Shown here piece by piece: positions 1 to 8,017 of a DNA stretch of 24,602 bases. How positions within the stretch are numbered: the first letter of the stretch is position 1; each line of letters starts with the position of its first letter. A program made the translations under genes and the position numbers. Below the pieces are notes generated by a model. The model made no database searches. It was not told the origin of the DNA and worked only from the letters and a program-made list of their open reading frames with translations. The DNA comes from an uncultured Ruminococcus sp. Lineage in GTDB: Bacteria > Bacillota > Clostridia > Lachnospirales > Lachnospiraceae. Where the stretch lies: assembly GCA_900553885.1 (NCBI GenBank), contig USFD01000048.1, positions 1 to 24,602 on the forward strand, written 5' to 3'.

Positions 1-3
1 GGC

Positions 4-51
4 AAAAAGATGCTGCCGCATCTATGATTTTCTAATCATTGATGCGACAGC
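4..51 (-). terminator. Rho-independent terminator of the P-type ATPase gene
   Basis: On the minus strand, 22 bases after the ATPase stop codon, an 11-bp stem (41-51 with 12-22, one G-U pair) is extended by an inner 6-bp stem (24-29 with 34-39) around a TTCT-type loop. A run of five T follows (4-8). Stem plus U-tract is the standard intrinsic terminator layout, and its orientation fits the upstream gene. Confidence 0.85.
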
Positions 52-72
52 TCCTATTTTAATCTGTTTCTA

Positions 73-2697
73 TTATTTTTTTCTTTTTTTCAGTGCACAT
101 TTAATTCCCTTAAGGATCTGAATAATCGGAATATTTACTGCAGCCAGTCCATATACGATCAGAAGCTGATAAATATTCAATGTCTGTACTTTAAAGATAT
201 TGTGCAGCCCGGGTATCATTACAACTGCCGTAATCAGAGCAAGACCAAGCAGGAATGCGCCGATCAGATAAATATTGTTGAATACTCTTCTTGTAAATAC
301 AACCGGTCTGTCAGACTTGCAGTTAAACCCGTGAAACAGCCTTGCGGAACAGAGGGTTGCAAACGCCATGGTCATTCCAAGCGTTGTATTTGCGCCGCCC
401 TGATATCCGATCAGGAAAGCCGCCATTGTCGTCGCTCCGATGGAAAGGCCTTCTGTCGCAATTTTAAGCAGGAAGTCCTTTGTCAGGATTGATTCATTCA
501 TTGGTCTCGGCTTCTCATCCATCACTTCACTGGAACCTGGTTCAAGCCCAAGAGCAATCGCCGGCAGACTGTCCGTCAGCAGATTGATGAACAGAAGATG
601 CACCGGTGCAAAAGGAACCGGAAGCGCTGTGATTGATGCATAAAGTACTGCAAGAATAGCGCCGAAATTTCCGGACAGCAGGAACTGAATAGAATTCTTG
701 ATGTTCCGGTATATATTTCTTCCGTTCTCTACAGCTTTTACAATTGTTGCGAAGTTATCATCTGTCAGAACCATAGCGGCAGCGTCCTTGGAAACTTCGC
801 TTCCGGTAATTCCCATAGCAACACCGATATCCGCCTGTTTCAGAGCCGGCGCATCATTTACGCCGTCGCCGGTCATGGATACAATATTTCCTTTATCCTG
901 CCATGCACGTACGATACGGATCTTATGCTCCGGTGAAACACGGGCATATACGGAAATTCCTTCCACAAAGTCTTTCAGTTCCTCATCGGAAAGCTTGTCA
1001 ATCTCCGCGCCTTCACAGGCCTCGGACTCGTCCTCAAGTATACCGATACGTTTGGCAATTGCCGCTGCAGTTACTTTGTGATCTCCAGTGATCATAATAG
1101 GACGGATTCCCGCTCTCTTACATTCCGCCACAGCAGCTTTTGACTCTTCTCTCGGCGGATCCATCATGGCAATCAGTCCGATAAATATGAGATCATACTC
1201 GTCATCCAGCGTAAGCTCTTCTTCGTCTGATACAACTTTATAAGCAAACGCCAGCACACGGAGGCCTTCTCTTGAAAACTTCTGGTTCTGATTTTCAATC
1301 TTCTTCCGGTCCTCATCTGTCATTGGACGGACTTCATTTCCGATCTGAATCTGTGTCATCCGGTCAAGAAGCACATCAACGGCGCCCTTGATCAGCATGG
1401 TCGGAATTCCCTCCATTGTATGTTTCGTTGACATCAGCTTCCGGTCGCTGTCAAAGGGATTCTCGCTTTCCCTGGGATATTTTGCGCGGACTGCTTCCGG
1501 TTCCAGCCCCAGCTTACTGCCCAGATTAATCAGAGCGGTCTCTGTAGGATCACCGATTTCCACTCCGTCTGTATTTTTGGAATCATTGCAGAGCATGCTG
1601 CTGATCAGCAGACGGCTATGAGACGGATCGTTCAGATCTACATCTTCAGCCTTAATACATTTTTCATCCACATAGTAATCTTCAACCGTCATTTTGTTCT
1701 GCGTCAGTGTACCGGTTTTATCTGAACAGATTACGGATACACTTCCCAGGCCTTCCACAGCCTGCAGTTTACGCATAATTGCATGCTCTTTGGCCATCTT
1801 CTGCGTACCGAAAGAAAGTACAATGGTAACAATTGAACTGAGCGCCTCCGGAATAGCTGCCACTGCAAGAGCAACCGCAAAGAGGAAAGCATCCACCAGA
1901 TCATCGCCTCTGAAAATGCTGATTCCGAACAGAATCGCACAGAAAAGCAGGATCAGAATAGAAAGTTTCTGTCCGAACTGATCAAGATTGATCTGAAGCG
2001 GAGTCCGTTTCTCGGAAGTTGTTTTCAGAAGGCTTGCAATCTTGCCCACTTCTGTCTCCATACCGATTCCTGTAACTACAAATGCTCCTCTTCCATATGT
2101 GACGAAACTTCCGGAATAAACCATATTCAGGCGGTCGCCAAGCGGAACATCCTCTGCATCGATCACATCCGTTGTCTTTTCTACGCCAAGGCTCTCTCCG
2201 GTCAGCGCACTCTCATCTACTTTCAGACTTGCACACTCGGTAAGTCGTCCGTCAGCCGGGATATAATCCCCTGCATCCAGCATGACAATATCTCCTACCG
2301 TAACCTGTGAGGAAGGAATCTGAACCTCAGTTCCTCCACGCAGCACCTTTGCCTCCGGTCCGGAAAGTTTTTTCAGACTTGCCAGCGACTGCTCGGCTTT
2401 CACGGTCTGTACGGTCCCGAGAATCGCATTCATGGTAATTACGATCAGAATAACAACCGTACTTTCCACTTCTCCGATAAATCCGGAAACTATAGCTGCA
2501 ATAATCAGAATAATAACAAGAAAATCCTTGTACTGCTCAAGGAAAATCTGGAGAACCGTCTTTTTCTTGCCTTCCACAAGTTCATTCGGCCCGTATTTTT
2601 CCTGATGTTCCAATACCTGTTCGTCGGTGAGCGGATCCAGCGAACCGTTGACTTCCATTATTGTCTCTTCACCGGTTAATTGATAATACTGTTTCAT
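73..2697 (-). CDS. P-type cation-transporting ATPase (Ca2+/Mn2+ family, probable Mn2+ exporter)
   Basis: This is an 874-residue P2-type ATPase that should pump a divalent cation out of the cytoplasm using ATP. Visible landmarks are an N-terminal cation ATPase domain (about 1-60), TM pairs near 58-75 and 78-95, the actuator motif TGES (166-169), the TM4 ion-site motif PEAL (283-286), the phosphorylation motif DKTGT with Asp326, the hinge motif TGDGVNDAP (609-617), and a hydrophobic C-terminal TM bundle from about 650. The frame is open for 30 more codons upstream. I chose the ATG at 2697 because AAGGAGG lies just before it and because the upstream stretch is leader RNA. Family features alone suggest a Ca2+ pump of the PMCA/SERCA-like bacterial group. 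The Mn2+ riboswitch in the leader makes Mn2+ the better guess, as for Lactococcus yoaB. Substrate assignment is inference; family assignment is firm. It appears to be monocistronic. Confidence 0.93.
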   Translation of the reverse strand: MKQYYQLTGEETIMEVNGSLDPLTDEQVLEHQEKYGPNELVEGKKKTVLQIFLEQYKDFLVIILIIAAIVSGFIGEVESTVVILIVITMNAILGTVQTVKAEQSLASLKKLSGPEAKVLRGGTEVQIPSSQVTVGDIVMLDAGDYIPADGRLTECASLKVDESALTGESLGVEKTTDVIDAEDVPLGDRLNMVYSGSFVTYGRGAFVVTGIGMETEVGKIASLLKTTSEKRTPLQINLDQFGQKLSILILLFCAILFGISIFRGDDLVDAFLFAVALAVAAIPEALSSIVTIVLSFGTQKMAKEHAIMRKLQAVEGLGSVSVICSDKTGTLTQNKMTVEDYYVDEKCIKAEDVDLNDPSHSRLLISSMLCNDSKNTDGVEIGDPTETALINLGSKLGLEPEAVRAKYPRESENPFDSDRKLMSTKHTMEGIPTMLIKGAVDVLLDRMTQIQIGNEVRPMTDEDRKKIENQNQKFSREGLRVLAFAYKVVSDEEELTLDDEYDLIFIGLIAMMDPPREESKAAVAECKRAGIRPIMITGDHKVTAAAIAKRIGILEDESEACEGAEIDKLSDEELKDFVEGISVYARVSPEHKIRIVRAWQDKGNIVSMTGDGVNDAPALKQADIGVAMGITGSEVSKDAAAMVLTDDNFATIVKAVENGRNIYRNIKNSIQFLLSGNFGAILAVLYASITALPVPFAPVHLLFINLLTDSLPAIALGLEPGSSEVMDEKPRPMNESILTKDFLLKIATEGLSIGATTMAAFLIGYQGGANTTLGMTMAFATLCSARLFHGFNCKSDRPVVFTRRVFNNIYLIGAFLLGLALITAVVMIPGLHNIFKVQTLNIYQLLIVYGLAAVNIPIIQILKGIKCALKKRKK

Positions 2698-2729
2698 CTT
2701 TGCCTCCTTCTTTTGCTTTGCAGTGCAAT

Positions 2730-2778
2730 AAAAAATGAGCCTTCTATTGCACAACTTTGTTATGTAATGCAATAAAAG
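2730..2778 (-). terminator. Riboswitch expression platform: intrinsic terminator in the ATPase leader
   Basis: On the minus strand CTTTTATTGCA (2778-2768) can pair over 11 bp, with one G-U, with TGCAATAGAAG (2751-2741). A T-rich run follows (six T at 2735-2730, four bases after the stem). The 5' arm is the same segment that closes the Mn2+ aptamer (2772-2778), so aptamer closure and terminator formation are mutually exclusive. A third segment, TATTGCAC (2730-2723), is perfectly complementary to 2752-2745 and could hold the terminator's 3' arm when the aptamer is closed. This predicts ligand-on transcription. Confidence 0.65.
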
Positions 2779-2872
2779 TCTCACCATTTAATCACGATAC
2801 GGATGATAGATCTTACCATCGTACTGACGATATCGCAAACGCCATATTCCGGCGCCAGTTACTCCCTTTTAT
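2772..2872 (-). promoter_or_regulatory. yybP-ykoY family Mn2+ riboswitch aptamer
   Basis: The leader RNA begins with ATAAAAG (2872-2866), which pairs perfectly with CTTTTAT (2778-2772) to close the domain. Immediately inside are GGGAGTAAC (2866-2858) and GGTGAGAC, which match the two conserved loop signatures of the yybP-ykoY class (GGGGAGUAGC and GUGAGACC). A CGTCAGTACG segment sits between two hairpin arms, as in the family. Known members sense Mn2+ and often control P-type ATPases or other Mn2+ exporters. The match is by eye, not by covariance model. Confidence 0.82.
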
Positions 2873-2880
2873 CAAAAGAT

Positions 2881-2909
2881 AATATAATTGATTTTCCTGA
2901 TTCTGTCAA
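2881..2909 (-). promoter_or_regulatory. Sigma-A-type promoter of the ATPase gene
   Basis: A perfect -35 TTGACA (2909-2904), a 17-base spacer and a -10 TATATT (2886-2881) lie on the minus strand. The predicted transcript start near 2873 coincides with the 5' edge of the riboswitch closing helix, which supports both calls. The leader is about 175 nt long. Confidence 0.85.
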
Positions 2910-2936
2910 TAAATTTCACAAAATTTTTACGTGGTT

Positions 2937-3106
2937 TTCCGGGTACACAGGACCGCACCTTCCTATTCTTTCCCGGAATCCGCCTTCCAATACATACAGA
3001 TCCGGATTTGTGTGATTGAGAAGGGATACCGTGAGAGGCTGACTTCTCCCTCACACAATTTCTGATTCAGGCAGAATGAAGCCGGAACTTTCCCGGCCGG
3101 GTTCAT
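2937..3106. other. Gene-free stretch with three inverted repeats of unknown role
   Basis: Between the gdhA terminator and the ATPase promoter I find no credible gene. Three inverted repeats are visible. TTCCGGG (2937-2943) pairs with CCCGGAA (2971-2977). TTGTGTGA (3008-3015) pairs with TCACACAA (3051-3058), and a second helix GAGAAG (3018-3023) with CTTCTC (3043-3048) lies inside it after a 2x2 mismatch. ATGAAGCCGG (3076-3085) pairs with CCGGC plus GTTCAT (3093-3106). None is followed by a U-tract on the minus strand. They could be decayed terminators, remnants of a repeat element or an unannotated structured RNA; I cannot tell which. Confidence 0.4.
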
Positions 3107-3188
3107 CCCTGTCCGACCGCGTTTTTGCCCTTAAAGATCCCTTCTGCTTTTGTTTGATGTGGAATTGCAAAAGGAACACCGTATCGCG

Positions 3189-3307
3189 AAAAACAGAAAT
3201 ATTCAGGAACTTCTTACGGATAGAACGGGACGGAGATACGGGATGTGAAAGCCTTATTCCACATCCTGTATCTCCGTCCCATTCTATCCGGAAAAACCTG
3301 AATATTT
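3189..3307 (-). terminator. Very long imperfect hairpin, probable gdhA terminator
   Basis: Arms 3197-3247 and 3260-3307 are inverted repeats separated by a 12-base loop. The distal 31 bases (3217-3247) pair with 3260-3290 with only one wobble and one mismatch. An internal loop (3208-3216 against 3291-3296) follows, then an 11-bp basal helix rich in A and T. On the minus strand CTG and five T (3193-3189) follow the stem, so it can act as an intrinsic terminator for gdhA, whose stop codon lies 43 bases upstream. The stem is much longer than usual and may derive from a small repeat element. Confidence 0.7.
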
Positions 3308-3349
3308 TCCGGTATTTCCTAATTTATATTTTTTCAGAACTCCGGAATT

Positions 3350-4684
3350 TTATACGATTCCCTGTGCCTCCATAGCATCTACGACTTTCTCGAATCCTGC
3401 AATGTTAGCACCTACCACGTAGTTGCCTTTGAAGCCGTACTTCTCAGCAGCATTTGCAGCATTGTGGCAGATATTTACCATGATATCTTTCAGTTTCGCA
3501 TCAACTTCCTCGAATGTCCAGCTCAGACGCTCGCTGTTCTGTGACATTTCAAGTGCGGATGTAGCAACACCGCCTGCATTTGCAGCTTTTCCAGGTGCGA
3601 AAATCACACCGTGCTCCTGCAGGTACTCTGTAGCCTCGATTGTTGTCGGCATGTTTGCACCCTCAGCTACAACCTTGCATCCGTTCTCTACGAGCATCTT
3701 GGCATCATCAAGAAGCAGCTCGTTCTGAGTTGCACACGGAAGTGCAACATCAACTTTAACAGACCAAACGCCTCTTCCCTCATGGTACTCGGAATTCGGA
3801 CGATATTTCTTGTATTCTGTCAGTCTTGCGCGGTTTACTTCCTTGATCTCTTTAAGAGCTGCAACATCGATTCCTTCCGGATCATATACCCAGCCGTTGG
3901 AGTCGCTTACTGTAACAACCTTAGCGCCAAGCTGCTGAGCCTTCTCTGTAGCGTAGATAGCAACGTTTCCGGAACCGGATACAGAAACTGTCTTTCCGGC
4001 AAGCTCCATGCCGTTGAGTTTCATCAGCTCATCTGTGAAGTAGAGAAGACCGTATCCTGTAGCTTCTGTACGAGCAAGGGATCCGCCGTAGGAAAGTCCT
4101 TTTCCTGTGAGGACACCTTCGTATACGCCGCGGATTCTCTTGTACTGTCCGAACATGTATCCGATCTCTCTTGCGCCTGTTCCGATATCTCCTGCCGGAA
4201 CATCTGTATCAGCGCCGATATGTTTGCACAGCTCTGTCATAAAGCTCTGGCAGAATGCCATGATCTCTCTGTCAGATTTTCCCTTCGGATCGAAATCAGA
4301 ACCGCCTTTTCCACCGCCGATCGGAAGACCTGTCAGAGAATTCTTGAAGATCTGCTCGAAACCAAGGAATTTGATAATACCAAGGTTTACTGACGGGTGA
4401 AGACGAAGACCTCCCTTGTACGGTCCGATCGCACTGTTGAACTGTACACGGTATCCTGTGTTTACATGAACCTGTCCGTTGTCATCAACCCACGGTACAC
4501 GGAACTTAAACTGTCTTTCAGGCTCTGTCAGTCTCTCAAGAAGAGCTTCCTTACGGTATTTTTCCTCATTTGCCTCGATCACCGGGCGAAGAGACTCAAG
4601 CACTTCTTTCACTGCCTGATGGAATTCCGGTTCTGCCGGATTTTTCTTTACGACAAGATCAATTACCTCATCAACGTAAGACAT
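3350..4684 (-). CDS. gdhA: NADP-specific glutamate dehydrogenase
   Basis: This 444-residue protein catalyses reductive amination of 2-oxoglutarate with ammonium to glutamate, or the reverse, in the cytoplasm. It joins nitrogen assimilation to the TCA-type carbon pool. The length fits the hexameric bacterial GDH class. Visible motifs are the substrate-site segment GGLRLHPSVN (about 91-100), the catalytic lysine motif PIGGGKGGSDFDPKGKS (about 121-137) and a Rossmann segment SGSGNVAIYATEKA (about residue 240). The frame can be opened at a TTG three codons upstream (4693), but that codon abuts the AGGAGG. The ATG at 4684 lies 9 bases after it, so I chose the ATG. The gene has its own promoter and terminator and seems monocistronic. 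NADP preference is taken from the family, not proven here. Confidence 0.95.
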   Translation of the reverse strand: MSYVDEVIDLVVKKNPAEPEFHQAVKEVLESLRPVIEANEEKYRKEALLERLTEPERQFKFRVPWVDDNGQVHVNTGYRVQFNSAIGPYKGGLRLHPSVNLGIIKFLGFEQIFKNSLTGLPIGGGKGGSDFDPKGKSDREIMAFCQSFMTELCKHIGADTDVPAGDIGTGAREIGYMFGQYKRIRGVYEGVLTGKGLSYGGSLARTEATGYGLLYFTDELMKLNGMELAGKTVSVSGSGNVAIYATEKAQQLGAKVVTVSDSNGWVYDPEGIDVAALKEIKEVNRARLTEYKKYRPNSEYHEGRGVWSVKVDVALPCATQNELLLDDAKMLVENGCKVVAEGANMPTTIEATEYLQEHGVIFAPGKAANAGGVATSALEMSQNSERLSWTFEEVDAKLKDIMVNICHNAANAAEKYGFKGNYVVGANIAGFEKVVDAMEAQGIV

Positions 4685-4761
4685 CTTAAACAACCTCCTA
4701 AAAATAAAAAATTGCGGAAGATAAATCTGCCCGCATCCCAGACATCTTTGTCTACTCGTCT

Positions 4762-4790
4762 ATTTTATATAGAAAATGAATTAATGTCAA
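4762..4790 (-). promoter_or_regulatory. Sigma-A-type promoter of gdhA
   Basis: TTGACA (4790-4785), a 17-base spacer and TAAAAT (4767-4762) lie on the minus strand upstream of gdhA, leaving a leader of about 70 bases before the AGGAGG and ATG. The -35 is perfect and the -10 matches at five of six positions. Confidence 0.8.
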
Positions 4791-4913
4791 TCAGGAATTT
4801 CAATATTTTACAGTTTTACCACTTTATCTTATTGAATTTGCAGGAAATCATATATGCATGCTGCAATCCCTTCTCTCCTGAACCTGCAGAAGGCCAACGC
4901 AGACCCCCACGGC

Positions 4914-4948
4914 ACAAAAACAGGATGCCACCGAAATGACATCCTGTT
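4914..4948 (-). terminator. Rho-independent terminator of rpsU
   Basis: A 12-bp stem on the minus strand (4948-4937 with 4930-4919, one G-U pair) closes a TTTCGG loop and runs into TTTTT (4918-4914), 13 bases after the rpsU stop codon. This is a strong canonical terminator separating rpsU from the gdhA promoter. Confidence 0.92.
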
Positions 4949-4961
4949 CAAAGTGCACTTA

Positions 4962-5138
4962 TTAATTATATTTACGTTTTCTAGCAGCTTCAGATTTTTT
5001 CTTACGTCTTACGCTTGGCTTTTCATAGTGTTCTCTCTTGCGGATCTCCTGCTGAATGCCAGCTTTAGCGCAGTTTCTTTTAAATCTGCGTAAAGCGCTG
5101 TCTAACGTTTCGTTTTCTTTAACGATTACATTTGACAT
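4962..5138 (-). CDS. rpsU: 30S ribosomal protein S21
   Basis: A 58-residue, strongly basic protein begins MSNVIVKENETLDSALRRF and continues with KRNCAKAGIQQEIRKREHYE. That is the highly conserved S21 core; a lysine- and arginine-rich tail ends at KRKYN. S21 is a small-subunit protein near the mRNA exit region that helps translation initiation. The length is the usual one for Firmicutes. The ATG at 5138 follows a purine-rich AGGGGAGGTAAGGTG segment. The gene is monocistronic or partly co-transcribed with alaS: it has a good promoter of its own in the 168-base gap and a strong terminator, while I see no clear terminator after alaS. Confidence 0.96.
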   Translation of the reverse strand: MSNVIVKENETLDSALRRFKRNCAKAGIQQEIRKREHYEKPSVRRKKKSEAARKRKYN

Positions 5139-5217
5139 AGTCTCACACCTTACCTCCCCTCCAGCCTTGTATTGTGCATAATACGACTGATCGGGTATTT
5201 TTATTGCACTAACAAAG

Positions 5218-5245
5218 ATTATATCATATTTTTTCCATGCGTCAA
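5218..5245 (-). promoter_or_regulatory. Sigma-A-type promoter of rpsU
   Basis: TTGACG (5245-5240), a 16-base spacer and a perfect TATAAT (5223-5218) lie on the minus strand. The predicted start near 5211 gives a leader of about 70 bases, in which a GTGCA...TGCAC inverted repeat could form a weak hairpin. Confidence 0.8.
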
Positions 5246-5306
5246 CTGTTTTCGGTTAAAAACTCAGAAAACGTCGCAAATACGCTGTTTTTTATGTTTC
5301 TTTGAT

Positions 5307-7946
5307 CTATTTGATCTGTGATTCCAGCACTTCTGCAGCTTTTGCAAGCGCATCCGGAATACCCGCAGGATTTTTTCCTCCGGCCTGAGCCATGTTCGGA
5401 CGGCCGCCTCCGCCTCCGCCTACACAGCCGGCAATCGCTTTCACAAGATTTCCCGCATGAGCGCCCTGCTTCATTGCTCCGTCTGTAGCCGTTGCCATCA
5501 GGCTGACTTTTCCGTCATTTCCGGACGCAAGCACAACAACGCCCTCGCCCAGTTTCGCCTTAAGCTGGTCTCCCAGGTCCCGCAGCCCGTTCATATCAAT
5601 GCCTTCCAGCTGCGCCGCCAGCAGTTTCACGCCCTTTACTTCCTTAACCTGATCCATCACATCTCCGGCAGCTTCCTGAGCCATCTTGTTTTTCAGGCTC
5701 TCCACTTCGCTGTGGAGGGATTTGTTCTCCGCAATCATATGTGTGATCTTATCTGCAAGAGTTTCCGGTGTTGCCTTCAGAAGATGTGCCGCATTTTTCA
5801 GAGTCTCTTCCACCTGAGCATAGTATTTCATCAGTCCGTCGGAAGTCAGCGCCTCAATTCTGCGCACGCCTGCGGCTACGCCGCTCTCGGAGATGATTTT
5901 AAATGCCATGATCTCTGATGTATTCTTTACATGGGTACCGCCGCAGAATTCGATAGAGAAACCGCCCATATTGACAACACGGACAATATCGCCGTATTTC
6001 TCTCCGAACAAAGCCTGGGCGCCGGTCTTTTTTGCCTCCTCAATAGGCATGTTTTTCACAACAACGTCCAGACCTTTTGAAATCTGTTCGTTTACCATAT
6101 CTTCAACTTTTTTCAGTTCCTCCGGTGTCATAGCGGAAAAATGCGTAAAGTCAAATCTCAGTCTTTCCTCATTTACGCTGGATCCGGCCTGTTCTACGTG
6201 AGTTCCCAGAACCGTACGCAGCGCTTTCTGGAGCAGATGGGTCGCACTGTGATTTCTTGCGGAAAGCGCACGCTTTCTGGCATCTACTTCAAGAGTCACC
6301 CTGTCTCCGGTTTTGATCATGCCTTTTGTCATCACACCGATATGGCCGATCTTTCCACCCAGAAGTTTCACCGTATCCTCAACCTTAAATTCTCCCTCGG
6401 CTGTACGGATATATCCGGTATCGGCCTCCTGTCCGCCGCTTGTAGCGTAGAACGGCGTTTCTTTAACAAAGATGGTGCCTTTCTGGCCCTCGGAAAGCGC
6501 GTCTGTAATCTCCTCTTCTGTCGTGAGAACGGTCACATCCGAATCATATGTCAGATTATCATATCCTACAAAAGTACTTGTCACGCCAGGATCAATGGAC
6601 TCATATACGGTTACATCAGCGCCCATATAATTTGTTACTTCCCGGGCATCGCGGGCTTTCTTTCTCTGCACTTCCATACATGCATGGAAACCTTCCTCAT
6701 CCACACCCAGGTCTTTTTCTTCCAGAATCTCTTTTGTCAGATCAAGCGGGAATCCGTATGTGTCGTAAAGACGGAAGGCATCTTCACCATTCAATGTTTT
6801 TTCACCTTTCGCCTCCATATCAGAGATCATATCAGAAAGGATGCCCAGTCCCTGGTCAATCGTCTTATTAAACTGCTCTTCCTCTTTTGTAATTACTTTG
6901 AGAATGAATTCCTTTTTCTCTTCCAGCTCCGGATATCCGTCTTTTGATCCTTCAATCACATTCTCTGCAAGTTCCGGCAGAAATCCTTTGTGAATCCCCA
7001 GAAGTCTGCCATGACGGCATGCTCTTCTCAGAAGACGGCGGAGCACGTAGCCTCTTCCTTCATTGGAAGGCATAATGCCATCGGAAATCATAAATGTCAC
7101 AGAACGGATATGGTCTGTAATTACGCGGATGGATACATCATTTTTGTATTCTTTTCCATACTCTTTTCCGGCGAGGCGGCATACGTGGTCCCTCAGCGCC
7201 TTGATCGTATCCACATCAAAGATGGAATCCACATCCTGCACAACGCTTGCCAGACGCTCCAGTCCCATTCCGGTATCAATATTCTTCTGCTCCAGCTCGG
7301 AATAATGGCCTTCCCCGTCATTGTCGAACTGAGTAAATACATCATTCCAGATCTCCATATAACGGTCACAGTCGCATCCTACCGTGCAGTCCGGTTTCCC
7401 GCATCCGTACTTCTCGCCTCTGTCATAATACACCTCAGAGCAGGGGCCGCAGGGGCCGGAACCATGTTCCCAGAAGTTATCTTCTTTTCCGAATTTGAAA
7501 ATCCGGTCCGCAGGAATGCCGATCTTCTTGTTCCAGATCTCAAATGCTTCGTCATCGTCTACATAAACGGACGGATACAGGCGGTTCGGATCAAGTCCCA
7601 CGACCTCAGTCAGGAACTCCCATGTCCACTGAATCGCCTCTTCCTTAAAATAGTCTCCGAAGGAAAAATTCCCGAGCATCTCAAAGAACGTGCCGTGACG
7701 GGCTGTCTTTCCTACATTTTCAATATCGCCCGTACGGATACATTTCTGGCAGGTAGTAACCCGTCTTCTCGGCGGAATCTCCTGTCCTGTAAAATATGGT
7801 TTTAAAGGTGCCATTCCTGAATTAATAAGCAGTAAGCTCTTATCATTGTGCGGCACCAGAGAAAAGCTCTTCATAGCAAGATGTCCCTTGCTCTCAAAGA
7901 ACTCCAGAAACATTTTTCTCAGCTGGTTTACTCCATATGGCTGCAT
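5307..7946 (-). CDS. alaS: Alanyl-tRNA synthetase
   Basis: This 879-residue cytoplasmic enzyme charges tRNA-Ala and hydrolyses misacylated Ser- or Gly-tRNA-Ala. The class II catalytic core is N-terminal, with the conserved segment RHGTFFEMLGNFSFGDYFK near residue 100. The editing domain carries the zinc-binding HxxxH motif RNHSATHLL (His566 and His570) and the partner motif FCGGTH (Cys668, His672). A helical linker near 740-770 leads to the C-Ala domain, whose GGGGGGRPNMAQAGG segment lies near 840. Length and domain order are those of a full bacterial AlaRS. The ATG at 7946 follows GAGGAGG with a 9-base spacer. A promoter lies in the 161-base upstream gap, which is too short for a T-box leader. 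No sequence defect is seen. Confidence 0.97.
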   Translation of the reverse strand: MQPYGVNQLRKMFLEFFESKGHLAMKSFSLVPHNDKSLLLINSGMAPLKPYFTGQEIPPRRRVTTCQKCIRTGDIENVGKTARHGTFFEMLGNFSFGDYFKEEAIQWTWEFLTEVVGLDPNRLYPSVYVDDDEAFEIWNKKIGIPADRIFKFGKEDNFWEHGSGPCGPCSEVYYDRGEKYGCGKPDCTVGCDCDRYMEIWNDVFTQFDNDGEGHYSELEQKNIDTGMGLERLASVVQDVDSIFDVDTIKALRDHVCRLAGKEYGKEYKNDVSIRVITDHIRSVTFMISDGIMPSNEGRGYVLRRLLRRACRHGRLLGIHKGFLPELAENVIEGSKDGYPELEEKKEFILKVITKEEEQFNKTIDQGLGILSDMISDMEAKGEKTLNGEDAFRLYDTYGFPLDLTKEILEEKDLGVDEEGFHACMEVQRKKARDAREVTNYMGADVTVYESIDPGVTSTFVGYDNLTYDSDVTVLTTEEEITDALSEGQKGTIFVKETPFYATSGGQEADTGYIRTAEGEFKVEDTVKLLGGKIGHIGVMTKGMIKTGDRVTLEVDARKRALSARNHSATHLLQKALRTVLGTHVEQAGSSVNEERLRFDFTHFSAMTPEELKKVEDMVNEQISKGLDVVVKNMPIEEAKKTGAQALFGEKYGDIVRVVNMGGFSIEFCGGTHVKNTSEIMAFKIISESGVAAGVRRIEALTSDGLMKYYAQVEETLKNAAHLLKATPETLADKITHMIAENKSLHSEVESLKNKMAQEAAGDVMDQVKEVKGVKLLAAQLEGIDMNGLRDLGDQLKAKLGEGVVVLASGNDGKVSLMATATDGAMKQGAHAGNLVKAIAGCVGGGGGGRPNMAQAGGKNPAGIPDALAKAAEVLESQIK

Positions 7947-7988
7947 TGCTAAAATCCTCCTCTTTCGCTCAAAAAAAGCCTGTTCTAT

Positions 7989-8017
7989 AATATATCACAG
8001 CAGGGTATATTTGTAAA
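7989..8017 (-). promoter_or_regulatory. Probable promoter of alaS
   Basis: TTTACA (8017-8012), a 17-base spacer and TATATT (7994-7989) lie on the minus strand, with a predicted start near 7982 and a leader of only about 35 bases. The -35 overlaps the 3' edge of the hairpin that follows the hydrogenase gene. Confidence 0.72.

Noticed and set aside
2872..3054. Minus-strand 60-codon frame upstream of the ATPase
   Set aside because: It overlaps the -35/-10 promoter and the first bases of the riboswitch, has no good ribosome binding site, and its composition is not protein-like.
3076..3375. Plus-strand 99-codon frame between ATPase and gdhA
   Set aside because: It runs through both arms of the long inverted repeat and into the end of gdhA, and shows no recognisable domain.
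3611..4393. Long plus-strand open frame of 260 codons inside gdhA
   Set aside because: It is antisense to a clear full-length glutamate dehydrogenase and its translation resembles no protein family. The same holds for the long plus-strand frames within alaS, metH and the hydrogenase genes.
5186..5210. GTGCAATA-like motif in the rpsU leader resembling the repeats in the ATPase leader
   Set aside because: In the ATPase leader the motif is explained by competing RNA helices. In the rpsU leader it is a single copy within a weak hairpin, so shared regulation is not supported.
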